From Microbacterium sp. BH-3-3-3 (lineage in GTDB: Bacteria > Actinomycetota > Actinomycetes > Actinomycetales > Microbacteriaceae): a stretch of DNA of 64,000 nt. Positions 16,285-24,567 of the stretch are shown here, one piece after another. A model generated the notes under the pieces. It worked only from the letters and a program-made list of their open reading frames with translations, was not told where the DNA came from and did no database searches. How positions within the stretch are numbered: position 1 is the stretch's first letter; the number at the start of each line of letters is the position of its first letter. The DNA lies in NCBI RefSeq assembly GCF_001792815.1, contig NZ_CP017674.1, forward strand, positions 2,108,001 to 2,172,000, read 5' to 3'. The position numbers and the translations under genes were made by a program.

Positions 16285-17439
16285 CTACCCGGCCGCGCCA
16301 CGCGCAGGGAAGCCCCGCCACACCTCCACCGGCGTCAACGGAACGAGCGGTGGCACCAGAGCCGTGGTCTCGAGCACGATGCGTCGGCCCTCCCGCGCAG
16401 ACAGCGGCAGCGCCGTCATGATCTCGGTCACGTGCAGCGCCATCGCCCCACTCGCGCGCCCGGGCGAGGACGCGCCACCGCCCGCCGCGCCGTCGGGCTT
16501 GGCGCCTCCGCGCACCATGTCGATCACGCCGATCCCGCGCCCCGCGGCAACGTACCCGGCGGTCGGCGGCAGCTCGACCCAGTCGCGGGCGCCCGGCGCC
16601 AGGTGCCGTACGACCCCGTCGAAGTTGTTCGGATCCGGCACCGCCAGCGAACCGGCCTCACCGTGCACTTCGATCGGGCTCGCCGTGGACCCGGCCGCGT
16701 CGAAGCTGAAGGTCACCGTCGACAGCGCGCCGGAGGCGTGCCGGAGCGTTCCGGTGACGTGCGTGTCGACCTCGACCGCGATGCTCTCGCCCGCGCGGGG
16801 CCCCGATCCGATGACGCGTTCGCTGCGTCTGCGCGAGACGTCGCCGGTGACGGAGACGACGGGCCCCAGCAGGTGCACCAGCGAGGTCAGGTAGTACGGC
16901 CCCATGTCGAACAGCGGCCCGCCGCCCTCGCGGTAATAGAAGTCGGGATTCGGATGCCAGTGCTCATGGCCCGCCGACACCCACGTCGCCGTGGCGGCGG
17001 TGGGCGTGCCGATCAGGCCGCTCTCGACCGCTGCGCGCGCCGTCTGGATCCCGGTTCCGAGCACCGTGTCGGGTGCGCTGCCGATCTCGACGCCGGCCGC
17101 TTCGGCATCCGCCACGATCTGTTTCGCGTCGTCGAGGGTCGTCGCGAGAGGCTTCTCTCCGAACACGCGTTTGCCGGCGGCGATCGCCGCGCGGGCGATG
17201 TCGGCGTGCGCGGCCGGGATCGTGAGGTTCACGACCACGTCGATGTCGTCGGCGGCGAGCAGCGCGTCGACGCTCAGCGCCCGCGCGTGGTCGAGCGACG
17301 CCGCCACCTCGGCGGCGCGTTCCGCCCGCAGATCGGCGACCGCGGCGATGCGCACGGCGGGGTGTTCGCGCAGCGTGTCGAGGTACTGCTCGCTGATGAC
17401 CCCGAGGCCGATCAGACCGATGCTCGTCGGCTCGCCCAC
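16285..17439 (-). CDS. Gfo/Idh/MocA-family oxidoreductase (ThuB-like partner)
   Basis: A 384-residue NAD(P)-dependent dehydrogenase. IGLIGLGVISEQYLDTL is the nucleotide-binding start, VFGEKPLATTLDDAKQ the Lys-containing family motif, and YYREGGGPLFDMGPYYLTSL the conserved substrate-domain segment. The GTG start overlaps the 3' end of the thuA gene by 28 bp. The combination Gfo/Idh plus ThuA is known from 3-keto-disaccharide/trehalose utilisation. With a CarA-like sugar 3-oxidase 2-4 kb away, a shared role in 3-keto-glucose metabolism is an attractive inference. Confidence 0.83.
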   Translation of the reverse strand: MGEPTSIGLIGLGVISEQYLDTLREHPAVRIAAVADLRAERAAEVAASLDHARALSVDALLAADDIDVVVNLTIPAAHADIARAAIAAGKRVFGEKPLATTLDDAKQIVADAEAAGVEIGSAPDTVLGTGIQTARAAVESGLIGTPTAATATWVSAGHEHWHPNPDFYYREGGGPLFDMGPYYLTSLVHLLGPVVSVTGDVSRRRSERVIGSGPRAGESIAVEVDTHVTGTLRHASGALSTVTFSFDAAGSTASPIEVHGEAGSLAVPDPNNFDGVVRHLAPGARDWVELPPTAGYVAAGRGIGVIDMVRGGAKPDGAAGGGASSPGRASGAMALHVTEIMTALPLSAREGRRIVLETTALVPPLVPLTPVEVWRGFPARGAAG

Positions 17440-18118
17440 AGCAGCCCCCTCTCGATGATGGTGCGCACGTTGTCGTCGGCCAGCACCGAGGGGTCATGGC
17501 CGGGGGTCGCGACGAACACCCGTCCCTCGCCCCAGGCCCGCGTCCACACGGCGGGAGAGACGATCGGTCGGTGCCACGGCTCGTCGACGCGAACCGGGTG
17601 GGTGGTGGTGGCGAGTACGTCGTTCAGATCGTCGTGCAGCACCCAGTACTGCTCCGTCGTGAGCGAGAAGTCGACGATCCCGCTCATGATCTGGTGCGTG
17701 CGGCCGAGGTCGGTGAGCTCGATGCGGTGGTCGAGGAACACGTCGGTCCCGTCTCCGATGCGATCGCCCGGATCCTTGGACGGGTGGGCGGCGAACTGGC
17801 CGCCCACCAACTGCAGGTAGTCCGCGTCGTGGCGGTACGAGTCGACGATGCCGCCGTGCCATCCGGCGAGTCCGGTTCCGGCGGCCACCGCGCGCCGCAG
17901 GCCCTGGATGCTCTCGCGATCGGCCTCGCTCATCGTCATGGACTGCACGACGAGGTCGACGCCCCGCATCAGGTCGTCGTCGGCGTAGACGCCCGGTCCG
18001 TCCTCGATGCGCACGTCGAAGTCGTTGTCGCGCAAGAACGGCACGAACAGGTCGGTCGCCTCGACGGGATGGTGGCCCTCCCACCCCCGCGCACGATCAG
18101 AGCTGTGCGTGACGTCAT
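17412..18118 (-). CDS. ThuA-domain protein, apparently frameshifted near its N-terminus
   Basis: Downstream of about residue 12 the protein is a standard ThuA-like class I amidotransferase-fold protein: WEGHHPVEATDLF, AGTGLAGWHGGIVDS, VGGQFAAHP, TEQYWVLHDD and SPAVWTR. ATG 18118 has a strong AAGGGGG ribosome-binding site and encodes MTSRTALIVRGG, the family's first beta strand. That frame then runs out of register: a G5 run (C5 on the plus strand, 18084-18088) is one base short of joining it to WEGHH. Alternatively translation starts at ATG 18164 in the downstream frame, near a TAGCGT box, giving 250 aa with an atypical N-terminus. I favour a one-base deletion, real or a sequencing artefact. 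ThuA proteins act on keto-sugars with Gfo/Idh partners. Confidence 0.72.
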
Positions 18119-18308
18119 CGTCGCCCCCTTCGGCATCCGGATGCCATCGACCCGACGACGGCATCGACGGTCACGCTACCGTCGACCCCCGACATCGCTC
18201 GCGTGATCTGCGCGAACCGGACACGTCGGCCCACGCTGCCTGCTCCGCCATCGTGCCTCCGACCCCGGAATCCTCCGGCGGTCGTCCGCACGGGCGAGCC
18301 CGTACCCC

Positions 18309-18881
18309 TCACTCCGCGCGTTCGACGCCCTCGTCGTCCAGGGGGCGGCGCCTCGATCGGGAGACGCGCCACCAGCCGTAGTCGACCGAGGCTGCGGCGA
18401 CGATCACGACGACCACTGTCTCCGGGAGCGTGGGCGGGCCGTCGTCGGTCACGAGTGCGGAGAGCCCCACGACGAGCAGTCCGGTGAGGGCGCCGAAGAC
18501 GGTCCAGACCGTGAGCTGCACGCCCGTCGAACCCACCCGGCGCAGGGCGCTCGCGACGAGCCATGCCGGCCCGACCGCCACGGCCGCGACGGCGACGGTC
18601 AGTGCGCCCCCGACGAGTCCCACGACCGCGGTCAGGGTGATGGCCAGGGTGGTGAACGCGTGCACCGGGCTGACGCCGAGCGACGGGGCCTGCTGGATGG
18701 CCTGCACGCTCGTGTCGATCACGATGACGACCAGCATGGCCAGCAGGAACATCGCGCAGGCTCGCGCCGCCGCCCGCAGGACGTCGCGCCAGCGCGCGCT
18801 AGTTCGCGAACCGCCGGCCCGCGAACCGCCCGGTCGCGCGTCGCCCTCGCGACCCGCCCGCGTGCGATGTGCGTCATCCAT
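18309..18881 (-). CDS. Small integral membrane protein, unknown function
   Basis: A 190-residue protein with a charged, Arg/Gly-rich N-terminus of about 35 residues. Four predicted membrane helices follow (around AMFLLAMLVVIVI, LAITLTAVVGLVG, TVAVAAVAVG and TVFGALTGLLVVGLSALV), with a fifth possible at TVVVVIVAAASV. No family is recognised. TAGGCT lies 6 nt before the ATG, consistent with a leaderless transcript. It stands alone, convergent with nothing obvious. Confidence 0.65.
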   Translation of the reverse strand: MDDAHRTRAGREGDARPGGSRAGGSRTSARWRDVLRAAARACAMFLLAMLVVIVIDTSVQAIQQAPSLGVSPVHAFTTLAITLTAVVGLVGGALTVAVAAVAVGPAWLVASALRRVGSTGVQLTVWTVFGALTGLLVVGLSALVTDDGPPTLPETVVVVIVAAASVDYGWWRVSRSRRRPLDDEGVERAE

Positions 18882-19039
18882 GAGGCGAGCCTAGAGCCGC
18901 GCCGCCGCGGTCCTGGCGTCCTCCCCCGCAGGGCAGTACGCCCCGCGCTCCGCCCGCGAGGTGCCGAACCCCTCCCCGCGCCCCGCCTCGAACCCGGCCC
19001 GCCGATCCCCGCCCGCCCCACCCCGCCGATAATGGACGG

Positions 19040-19429
19040 GTGGAATCCTGGGAGACGCGAGAGTGGTTCGCCGACTTCCTCGACGCCCTCAACCGCCACG
19101 ATCTCGACGACGTGCGGGGCTTCCTCGACCCCGGAGTCCGTCGTGCGCACCTCCCCGCGGGCGCCGACGCGTGGATCGCCGACTACGCCGACCTGCTGCG
19201 GGGCTTCCCCGACTGGCAGTGGAAGCGCATCCAGCTGCTCGTCGAAGACGATCGCCTCGCCGTGCACCTGCGCGGGGGCGGGACGCACACCGGCCCGTAC
19301 GGGCACCTCGCGCCCACGCGTCGGCGCGCCAGCATCGCCGCGTTCGCGATGTACCGGATCGAGCGGGGGCGTGTCGTCGAGGCATCCGGAACCGACGACG
19401 CTGCCCAGGTGCGCGCGCTCCTGGGCTGA
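19040..19429 (+). CDS. SnoaL-like / NTF2-fold ester-cyclase family protein
   Basis: A 129-residue protein starting at GTG. It has the SnoaL pattern of an N-terminal helix (WFADFLDALNRHDLDDV), a pocket segment (YADLLRGFPDWQWK) and a beta sheet (VHLRGGGTHTGPYG, AMYRIERGRVVEA). The fold serves cyclases, hydrolases and binding proteins, so the substrate cannot be named. It is followed by unrelated small genes and no pathway context is visible. Confidence 0.72.
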   Translation: MESWETREWFADFLDALNRHDLDDVRGFLDPGVRRAHLPAGADAWIADYADLLRGFPDWQWKRIQLLVEDDRLAVHLRGGGTHTGPYGHLAPTRRRASIAAFAMYRIERGRVVEASGTDDAAQVRALLG

Positions 19430-19591
19430 CGACGCCCACTGCCATCGCCGGGTGGGGCGCGGCGACGGGTCCGGATGCCGCGCCGGCGGCGGACGGGTCC
19501 CGGTTCGCCTGTCAAGGGCGCAGCGGTGTCGGAGGTGCCGGGTAGCTTCGCTCATGCCCGGTCATTCAACGGGCAGAAGGAGCGGTGTCCC

Positions 19592-19876
19592 ATGCACGCG
19601 ACTGAACGCCCCGGCGCGGGCGTCGTGTGGGCTCGTGTCGAAGACGGGTTCCACGTCGGCAGCCGCAACGGCGCCTTCCTCGGGTACATCGATCGTCAGG
19701 CCGACGGGGGCTTCCTCGCCTTCGACGGTCGCTCCCGCGTCGTCGGACGCTTCGACGCGCTGACCGCCGCAATGGCGGCCGTCACCAACGGGCAGCCCCC
19801 GCAGGACGCCGAGATCACCCTGCAGCAGGTTCGCGTGCCGGCCCCGCGCGGGCTCGGCCAAGGCGGGGTGCGCTGA
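19592..19876 (+). CDS. Small conserved-looking hypothetical protein
   Basis: A 94-residue protein with an excellent ribosome-binding site (AGAAGGAG, 9 nt upstream). The sequence suggests a short beta-rich fold: VWARVEDGFHVGSRNG, AFLGYIDRQADGGFLAFDG, then a helix with FDALTAAMAAV. It has no membrane segment and no motif I recognise. The stop overlaps the start of the BLUF gene (TGATG), so the two are translationally coupled and may form a photoreceptor/effector pair. Confidence 0.65.
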   Translation: MHATERPGAGVVWARVEDGFHVGSRNGAFLGYIDRQADGGFLAFDGRSRVVGRFDALTAAMAAVTNGQPPQDAEITLQQVRVPAPRGLGQGGVR

Positions 19877-20313
19877 TGGCGGCTCCCCTCGTCTCCGTCT
19901 CGTACGTCAGCACCGAGACCAACCCCTTCGACGACGAGCGTTTGGCCGCGCTGCTCGCGCAGAGTCGGCGCTCCAATCACGAGCACGACCTCACGGGCAT
20001 GTTGCTGCATCGCCGCGGGCGCTTCTTCCAGGTGCTGGAGGGGCCGCAAGACGCGGTGGACGCCCTGATCGCGAAGATCCGTGAGGACGCGCGGCACCAC
20101 GACATCCGCATCCTGCTCCGAGAGAACCTCGACGACCGCCGCTTCGACGAGTGGACGATGGGCTACGAGCCCATCGGTGTGCCGTCGACGCCGCCCCCCG
20201 AGGGGTTCCGCGACACCTTCGACGACCTCGAGTCCGCCGACGACGAGATCAGCTCGCGGGCGGTGCGCGAGTTGACGGTCTGGTTCCGGGCCCGCACGGC
20301 GGGCGACCGCTGA
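19876..20313 (+). CDS. Stand-alone BLUF-domain blue-light photoreceptor
   Basis: A 145-residue protein consisting of a BLUF domain and a short C-terminal extension. The flavin-switch residues are in place: Tyr10 in VSVSYVS, Asn34 in SRRSNHEHDLTGMLL, Gln52 in GRFFQVLEG, and Trp93/Met95 in FDEWTMGY. BLUF proteins bind FAD and respond to blue light by rearranging the Tyr-Gln hydrogen-bond network. With no output domain it must act through a partner protein. The co-translated 94-residue protein upstream is a candidate by position only. Confidence 0.88.
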   Translation: MAAPLVSVSYVSTETNPFDDERLAALLAQSRRSNHEHDLTGMLLHRRGRFFQVLEGPQDAVDALIAKIREDARHHDIRILLRENLDDRRFDEWTMGYEPIGVPSTPPPEGFRDTFDDLESADDEISSRAVRELTVWFRARTAGDR

Positions 20314-20377
20314 TCCCGTCACCGCCGCGACGGCGGTCGAGTCGTTCAGCAGGGCGGGCGGGTGATCGCCTTACCGG

Positions 20378-21076
20378 TCACAGCGGCGGGTCGAGGGCGC
20401 GGAGCGCGGCATCCATCTTCTCGGCCATGACGGCGTATCCGGTGTCGTTCGGGTGCAAGCCGTCCGACGCCATCCAGCTGTCGGCGTCGTCGGCGTAGTG
20501 CTCATCGAGCCAGTGGCTCGCTCCCTCGATGTGGTCGGCGCCGATCCTCTCGGCCGCGTCCTCGACCCACCCGGCGATCACGTCGACCGAGGCGGGGCGT
20601 TCCGCGGTGTACCAGAACGGCTCCACGACGACGATGCGCGCTTGCGGCAGACCGTCGTGCAGGCGCTGCAGGTCGTCGTCGATCGTCGCGCGGATCTGGT
20701 CGGCCGCGCGGTCGTAACTGAAGTTGTCGTTCAGGCCCATCGTGACGAACACGATGTCGGGCTGGTCGTCGATGACGAGGGCGGGAATGTCGTCGAGACC
20801 CGCCCCCATCGTGGCTCGGCGGTTGACGAAGCCGAGGCCGTTCTCGCTGCGGTTGATCTCCTGCCACCCGCGCTCGACCGAGACGATGGTCGACCACCGG
20901 TGGTCGGACGAGCTCGCCCCGGTCCCGCGCGTGTACGAGTCGCCGTAGAACGACACGACAGGTCCGTCGCCCGTCGGAGCGGGGACGGGGGCGGGGGAGG
21001 TCTGCGCCGAGCAGGCCGTGCCTGCCAGGATCGCGGATGCCACCACCACGAGGCTGAGCAGTCGTCGCGCGCGCAT
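20378..21076 (-). CDS. Secreted SGNH/GDSL-type hydrolase, probable lipoprotein
   Basis: A 232-residue exported protein. A signal sequence (MRARRLLSLVVVASAILAG) ends in GTAC, an imperfect lipobox, with Cys22 as the likely lipidated residue. The SGNH blocks are Ser in FYGDSYTRGTG, Gly in NRRATMGAG, Asn in TMGLNDNF, and Asp/His in SDGLHPND near the C-terminus. The family hydrolyses acyl esters on lipids or sugars. It is a single gene convergent with the BLUF gene, with no operon partner. Confidence 0.82.
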   Translation of the reverse strand: MRARRLLSLVVVASAILAGTACSAQTSPAPVPAPTGDGPVVSFYGDSYTRGTGASSSDHRWSTIVSVERGWQEINRSENGLGFVNRRATMGAGLDDIPALVIDDQPDIVFVTMGLNDNFSYDRAADQIRATIDDDLQRLHDGLPQARIVVVEPFWYTAERPASVDVIAGWVEDAAERIGADHIEGASHWLDEHYADDADSWMASDGLHPNDTGYAVMAEKMDAALRALDPPL

Positions 21077-21158
21077 GCTCTCATTGTCGGCGCGGATGCG
21101 AGGGGCGGGGCCGTCCAGGGTGAACCGTGCCGGATCGCGCCGGGCGCCTGCCGTCGCG

Positions 21159-21776
21159 TCACGCGCCGAGCGTGGACCCGCTTTCGGGGGTCTCGGGGGT
21201 CTCGGGGTGGTCGGCGGCCGGTGCCGCGAGCCGCGCGACGTGGCGGGCGATGCGCGCCGCGCGCGCGGTCTCGGACGTCGCCGTGACGACGGGGTGCAGC
21301 ACGGAGTATCGCTCCGACTTGTTCAACGCCGCGAAGCGACGCGCGGCCGCGGGCTCGGCATCCAGTGCCGCCTGAAGATCGGCGGGGACCTCGATCGCCG
21401 CGGACCCCGCGTAGGCGCGCTCCCAGCGGCCATCGGCCTGTGCGCGCCGGATCTCGGCGGCACCGCGTTCGCGCATTCGCCCCTCGTCGGCGAGGCGGTC
21501 GACGATTCCGACGTTGCGCGTCGACCACATCGACCGCGCGCGGCGCGGGGTGAAGTGCTGGCGGAACGTGGCCGCGTCGCGCGACTGCTTCCGCCCGTCG
21601 ATCCAACCGCTGCACAGGGCTTCGTCGAGGGCCTGCGCGTATGTGAGCGAGGTCGGGGCGGTGGTGCCCTTCTTGGCGAGCACCAGCCACACGCCGTCGT
21701 TCGTGCTCTCGTTTTCGTCGAGCCAGGCCCGCCAGGCGTCGGCGTCGACGACGGTGAGTTCGAGGGGGTCGGTCAT
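21159..21776 (-). CDS. YdeI/OmpD-associated family protein
   Basis: A 205-residue protein of the YdeI (DUF1801-like/OmdA) family: WRAWLDENESTNDGVWLVLAKKG, LTYAQALDEALCSGWIDG, then FTPRRARSMWSTRNV and a helical C-terminal region with LNKSERYSVLH. The function is unknown; some homologues are linked to stress or peptide resistance. AGGAGG lies 8 nt upstream of the ATG. The tail has a PETPETPE repeat. Confidence 0.82.
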   Translation of the reverse strand: MTDPLELTVVDADAWRAWLDENESTNDGVWLVLAKKGTTAPTSLTYAQALDEALCSGWIDGRKQSRDAATFRQHFTPRRARSMWSTRNVGIVDRLADEGRMRERGAAEIRRAQADGRWERAYAGSAAIEVPADLQAALDAEPAAARRFAALNKSERYSVLHPVVTATSETARAARIARHVARLAAPAADHPETPETPESGSTLGA

Positions 21777-21908
21777 GTGGAGTGCCTCCTTCGCGCGGGC
21801 CGCACGAGCACGATAACGCGCACCTCCGACACGGCGCCCCCCTATCGGAGCGGGCACGTGCGAGGCAAGCGGCCCCCGGCGGCCTTCGGCATCCGGTGTC
21901 ATGGGTGC

Positions 21909-22268
21909 ATGCGATGTGTGACCTATGCGGGCGAGACCGTGACCACGACCGACGACGTTGCCGAGGCGCTGGTGCAGCTGACCGCGTCGATCGCCGCCGA
22001 CGGGCAGGCCGAAGCGGTGAGCATCCCGATCGTCACCGACGACGGCGAGACCGAACAGGCGGAGCTCGTCATCGGCGTGGGCAACGATGTGCTGAGCGCG
22101 CCGGCGGCGTGGGAGCGCGAGGAGCCCGACTTCGGCTGGGCCGCCGAGCAGCTCCGTCAGCACCGGCGCTACCCCCAGTCGACCGCTGTCGCCCACGAGC
22201 AGACGAGCGACGACACCAATCCCGACGCTTTCTGGGACCCCGACCTCGAGGGGTTCACGCGCGCCTGA
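21909..22268 (+). CDS. Hypothetical acidic protein
   Basis: A 119-residue acidic protein, unrecognised. It looks like a small alpha/beta fold: VTYAGETVTTTDDVAEALVQL, AVSIPIVTDDGE, AELVIGVGND, then a C-terminal tail with DFGWAAEQLRQHRRYP and a DAFWDPDLEG end. Codon use is high-GC3 like its neighbours, which supports coding. No Shine-Dalgarno is obvious. The MRCVTYAG start was chosen because it is the last ATG before the conserved-looking strand. Confidence 0.55.
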   Translation: MRCVTYAGETVTTTDDVAEALVQLTASIAADGQAEAVSIPIVTDDGETEQAELVIGVGNDVLSAPAAWEREEPDFGWAAEQLRQHRRYPQSTAVAHEQTSDDTNPDAFWDPDLEGFTRA

Positions 22269-22496
22269 GCCCGCACCCGAGGGGGGAGCTCGTCAAGCCC
22301 ACCCTCGCCGCCGCGCGCCGACGTAGCGTGAGGCATCCACGCCGACGGCGGCCGGTTTACCGTCCCGGCGTGTGAGCCCCGGACAGTCCGGGCGGCTCCG
22401 CCGTTTCGCGGGCGCCGCCCGGACGCCGGGTTGCCTCATGGTCATCGGATGCCGGATGCCCACGTGCTCCGCTGGCGTTTCGAGATGTACGCCCTG

Positions 22497-23060
22497 TCAC
22501 GCGGTGAACCATTCCCGCATGTCGGTCCACACCGTCGTCAGCGCATCCTCGAGCGGGAGATCGGCGGAGCCTTGCAGCCATCGGTCCACCGCGAGGTCGA
22601 AACAGGTCACGGCGAGGGCTGCCCAGGCGTGCGCAGGCCCGGGGGCGATGCCCCGTTGGTTCAATGATCCTTCGATGGCGCGCGCGAGGTAGTGACTGCG
22701 CAGAAGATCGCGCTCGTGCAGCGCCGGTTCGCTCTGGATGATGCTGCGTCGACGTGCGATCTGTTCTCGCCAGCCCTGGATGCCTCGGCATGCGGCGGCG
22801 AGACCTTCACGCACGGTCGCCGCTGCGTCACGTTCCTGCGGGATGGATGCCATGAAGTCGCTCACCGCCTGCGGGAACTCGCGATCCCGGAGGAACAGCA
22901 CATCGCGTTTGTCGGCGAAGTGGCGGAAGAACGTCCGTGTGGTCAGCCCCGCCGCCTCGGCAATCTGGGGAACCGTGGTTCCCGCGTACCCCTGGTCGGC
23001 GAACAGGGTCATCGCCGCGGCTTCCATCCGCAAGGCAGCGTCCGGTGACCATCGAGGCAT
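22497..23060 (-). CDS. TetR-family repressor
   Basis: A 187-residue TetR/AcrR-type regulator. The HTH spans residues about 10-60, with YAGTTVPQIAEAAGLTTRTFFRHFADKR broken across the recognition helix (FFRHFADKRDVL). The ligand domain is all helical. ATG 23060 (MPRWSPDAAL) puts the HTH at the usual position. The gene is divergent from the oxidoreductase at 23137. Two near-identical operators lie in the 76-bp gap, so it very probably represses both itself and that gene in response to a small hydrophobic or quinone-like ligand. Confidence 0.87.
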   Translation of the reverse strand: MPRWSPDAALRMEAAAMTLFADQGYAGTTVPQIAEAAGLTTRTFFRHFADKRDVLFLRDREFPQAVSDFMASIPQERDAAATVREGLAAACRGIQGWREQIARRRSIIQSEPALHERDLLRSHYLARAIEGSLNQRGIAPGPAHAWAALAVTCFDLAVDRWLQGSADLPLEDALTTVWTDMREWFTA

Positions 23061-23069
23061 GGACCCATG

Positions 23070-23116
23070 ATGACACGAACTGTCGTAAGATCGGTCACGA
23101 TGACACGAAATGTCAT
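23070..23116. promoter_or_regulatory. Twin TetR operators
   Basis: ATGACA-CGAAA-TGTCAT at 23100-23116 is a perfect 6-bp inverted repeat. ATGACA-CGAAC-TGTCGT at 23070-23086 is the same element with one or two changes. The centres are 30 bp apart, about three helical turns on the same DNA face, which suits cooperative binding of two dimers. Op2 lies about 20 bp upstream of the oxidoreductase start, and op1 10 bp upstream of the repressor start. Confidence 0.75.
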
Positions 23117-23136
23117 CAGAATCGGAGAGCGGAAGA

Positions 23137-24276
23137 ATGAGCGACAACTCGGCGGCGTGGATCGATTCTCCTTATGCAGACCTGACGGTCCGAGCTGCGC
23201 CGATGCCGAAGCCGGGGGTGGGGCAGCTGTTGCTCGAGGTGCGCGCGGTGGCGGTGAATCCGCTCGACGCGATCATCCAGTCCAACGGCACCGTCATGTA
23301 CGGGTGGTTGCGCTACCCGGTGGTCCTGGGGGAGGACGTCGCGGGCGTCGTCGTCGAAACCGGTGCCGGCGTGGACGACTTCGCCGTCGGAGACCGCGTC
23401 GTGGCGTACGCGATGGGCCTGGAGAAAGGACGGGACGCCGTCTCCGAGAGCGGTTTCCAGGCCTACGTCGCGGTCGACGCGAGCCTGGCCGCCGTCCTGC
23501 CGGCCGCCATCGCCTTCGAGGAGGCCGCCGTCCTGCCTCTGGCGATATCCACCGCGGCGGCCGGCCTGTTCGAGAAGGACCAACTGGGACTGGACTACTC
23601 CCGTCTCGGAAACGCGGCGCCTCGCGACGAGGTGGTCGTGATCTGGGGCGGCGCGACAGCGGTCGGAGGCAATGCGATCCAGCTCGCCCGAGCGGCCGGC
23701 TATCGGGTCGTCACGACAGCCTCGGCGAAGAACCACGAACAGATGAGGCGGCTGGGGGCGGAAGCCGTCTTCGACTACCACGACCCGGACGCTGCGAATC
23801 GGATCATCGATGAGGTCGGCGGCTCCGCGGTGGCGGGGATCCTCGCCGTGGCGACGGGGTCGGCCGAGCCCTGTCTGAGGATCGCGCGCGCAACCGGTGC
23901 CACGCAGATCGCGATGGCGAGCCCTCCCGTCTCGTTCTACGATCAACCGCGCCGTCGAGGCCTCTCCCTCGCTCGCATCCGCCTCTTCCTGAAGCTCGGA
24001 ACGCGGACGGCTCTCCTCCAGGTGCGCAGTCGCCCCCGCGGTATCGGAGCTTCGTTCATCTGGGGAAGCGCCATCGCCACGTCTCCCGTGGGCCCGGCCG
24101 TCTGGGGCGGGTATCTCCCCGCCGCTCTCGCCTCGGGCAGCCACCACCTCTACCCCGAGGCCCACATCGCGGGGCACGGCCTTCCGGCGATCCAGGGAGC
24201 CATCGACACCCTTCGCCACGGCGTATCGGCGCGGAAACTCGTCGTCACCCTCGACCACGCACCGACGGGATCGTGA
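23137..24276 (+). CDS. Medium-chain dehydrogenase/reductase (zinc-free quinone-oxidoreductase type)
   Basis: A 379-residue MDR protein. The GroES-like N-terminal domain (VNPLDAIIQSNG, YPVVLGEDVAGVVVETG) lacks the catalytic zinc cysteines. The NADP-binding loop is VVIWGGATAVGGNAIQLA, followed by MRRLGAEAVFDYHD. It resembles fungal trans-acting enoyl reductase-like/zeta-crystallin-like members, so an enone or quinone substrate is likely. It is divergent from a TetR gene with paired operators, indicating an inducible detoxification function. Confidence 0.82.
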   Translation: MSDNSAAWIDSPYADLTVRAAPMPKPGVGQLLLEVRAVAVNPLDAIIQSNGTVMYGWLRYPVVLGEDVAGVVVETGAGVDDFAVGDRVVAYAMGLEKGRDAVSESGFQAYVAVDASLAAVLPAAIAFEEAAVLPLAISTAAAGLFEKDQLGLDYSRLGNAAPRDEVVVIWGGATAVGGNAIQLARAAGYRVVTTASAKNHEQMRRLGAEAVFDYHDPDAANRIIDEVGGSAVAGILAVATGSAEPCLRIARATGATQIAMASPPVSFYDQPRRRGLSLARIRLFLKLGTRTALLQVRSRPRGIGASFIWGSAIATSPVGPAVWGGYLPAALASGSHHLYPEAHIAGHGLPAIQGAIDTLRHGVSARKLVVTLDHAPTGS

Positions 24277-24388
24277 TCGATCCACGAGGAGGCGTCGGAG
24301 CGCAGTGTGGGAACAGCGCTCGCCCGGCGAGAGGAGCGTCAGTCTGAAGCGACGCGGGAGAGTCCGGAACAGGTCCGGGAGTCACACA

Positions 24389-24462
24389 TGGAGGGGCTGA
24401 CGGGAATCGAACCCGCGCTATCTGCTTGGGAAGCAGAAGTTCTGCCATTGAACTACAGCCCC
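24389..24462 (-). tRNA. tRNA-Gly(CCC)
   Basis: On the minus strand GGGGCTG (5', from 24462) pairs with CAGCCCC. The D-arm TAGTTCAATGGCAGAA, the anticodon stem-loop TCTGC-TTCCCAA-GCAGA (anticodon CCC, reading GGG) and the T-arm GGGTTCGATTCCC are all present. A discriminator T and an encoded CCA (24389-24391) follow the acceptor stem. Without CCA the gene is 24392-24462. Confidence 0.95.
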
Positions 24463-24567
24463 GTGCGCCTTGCGGCAGCCCGGCCAGCATAACAGCGTCC
24501 GGTCGTCGTGCTCCCCGTCGTCCGTCACAGACCCCCGCGAAAACGACCCTCGCCCTAGGCTGGGGCC

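Noticed and set aside
22269..22496. A gene between the small acidic protein and the TetR gene
   Set aside because: Only short frames without ribosome-binding sites or family features are present.
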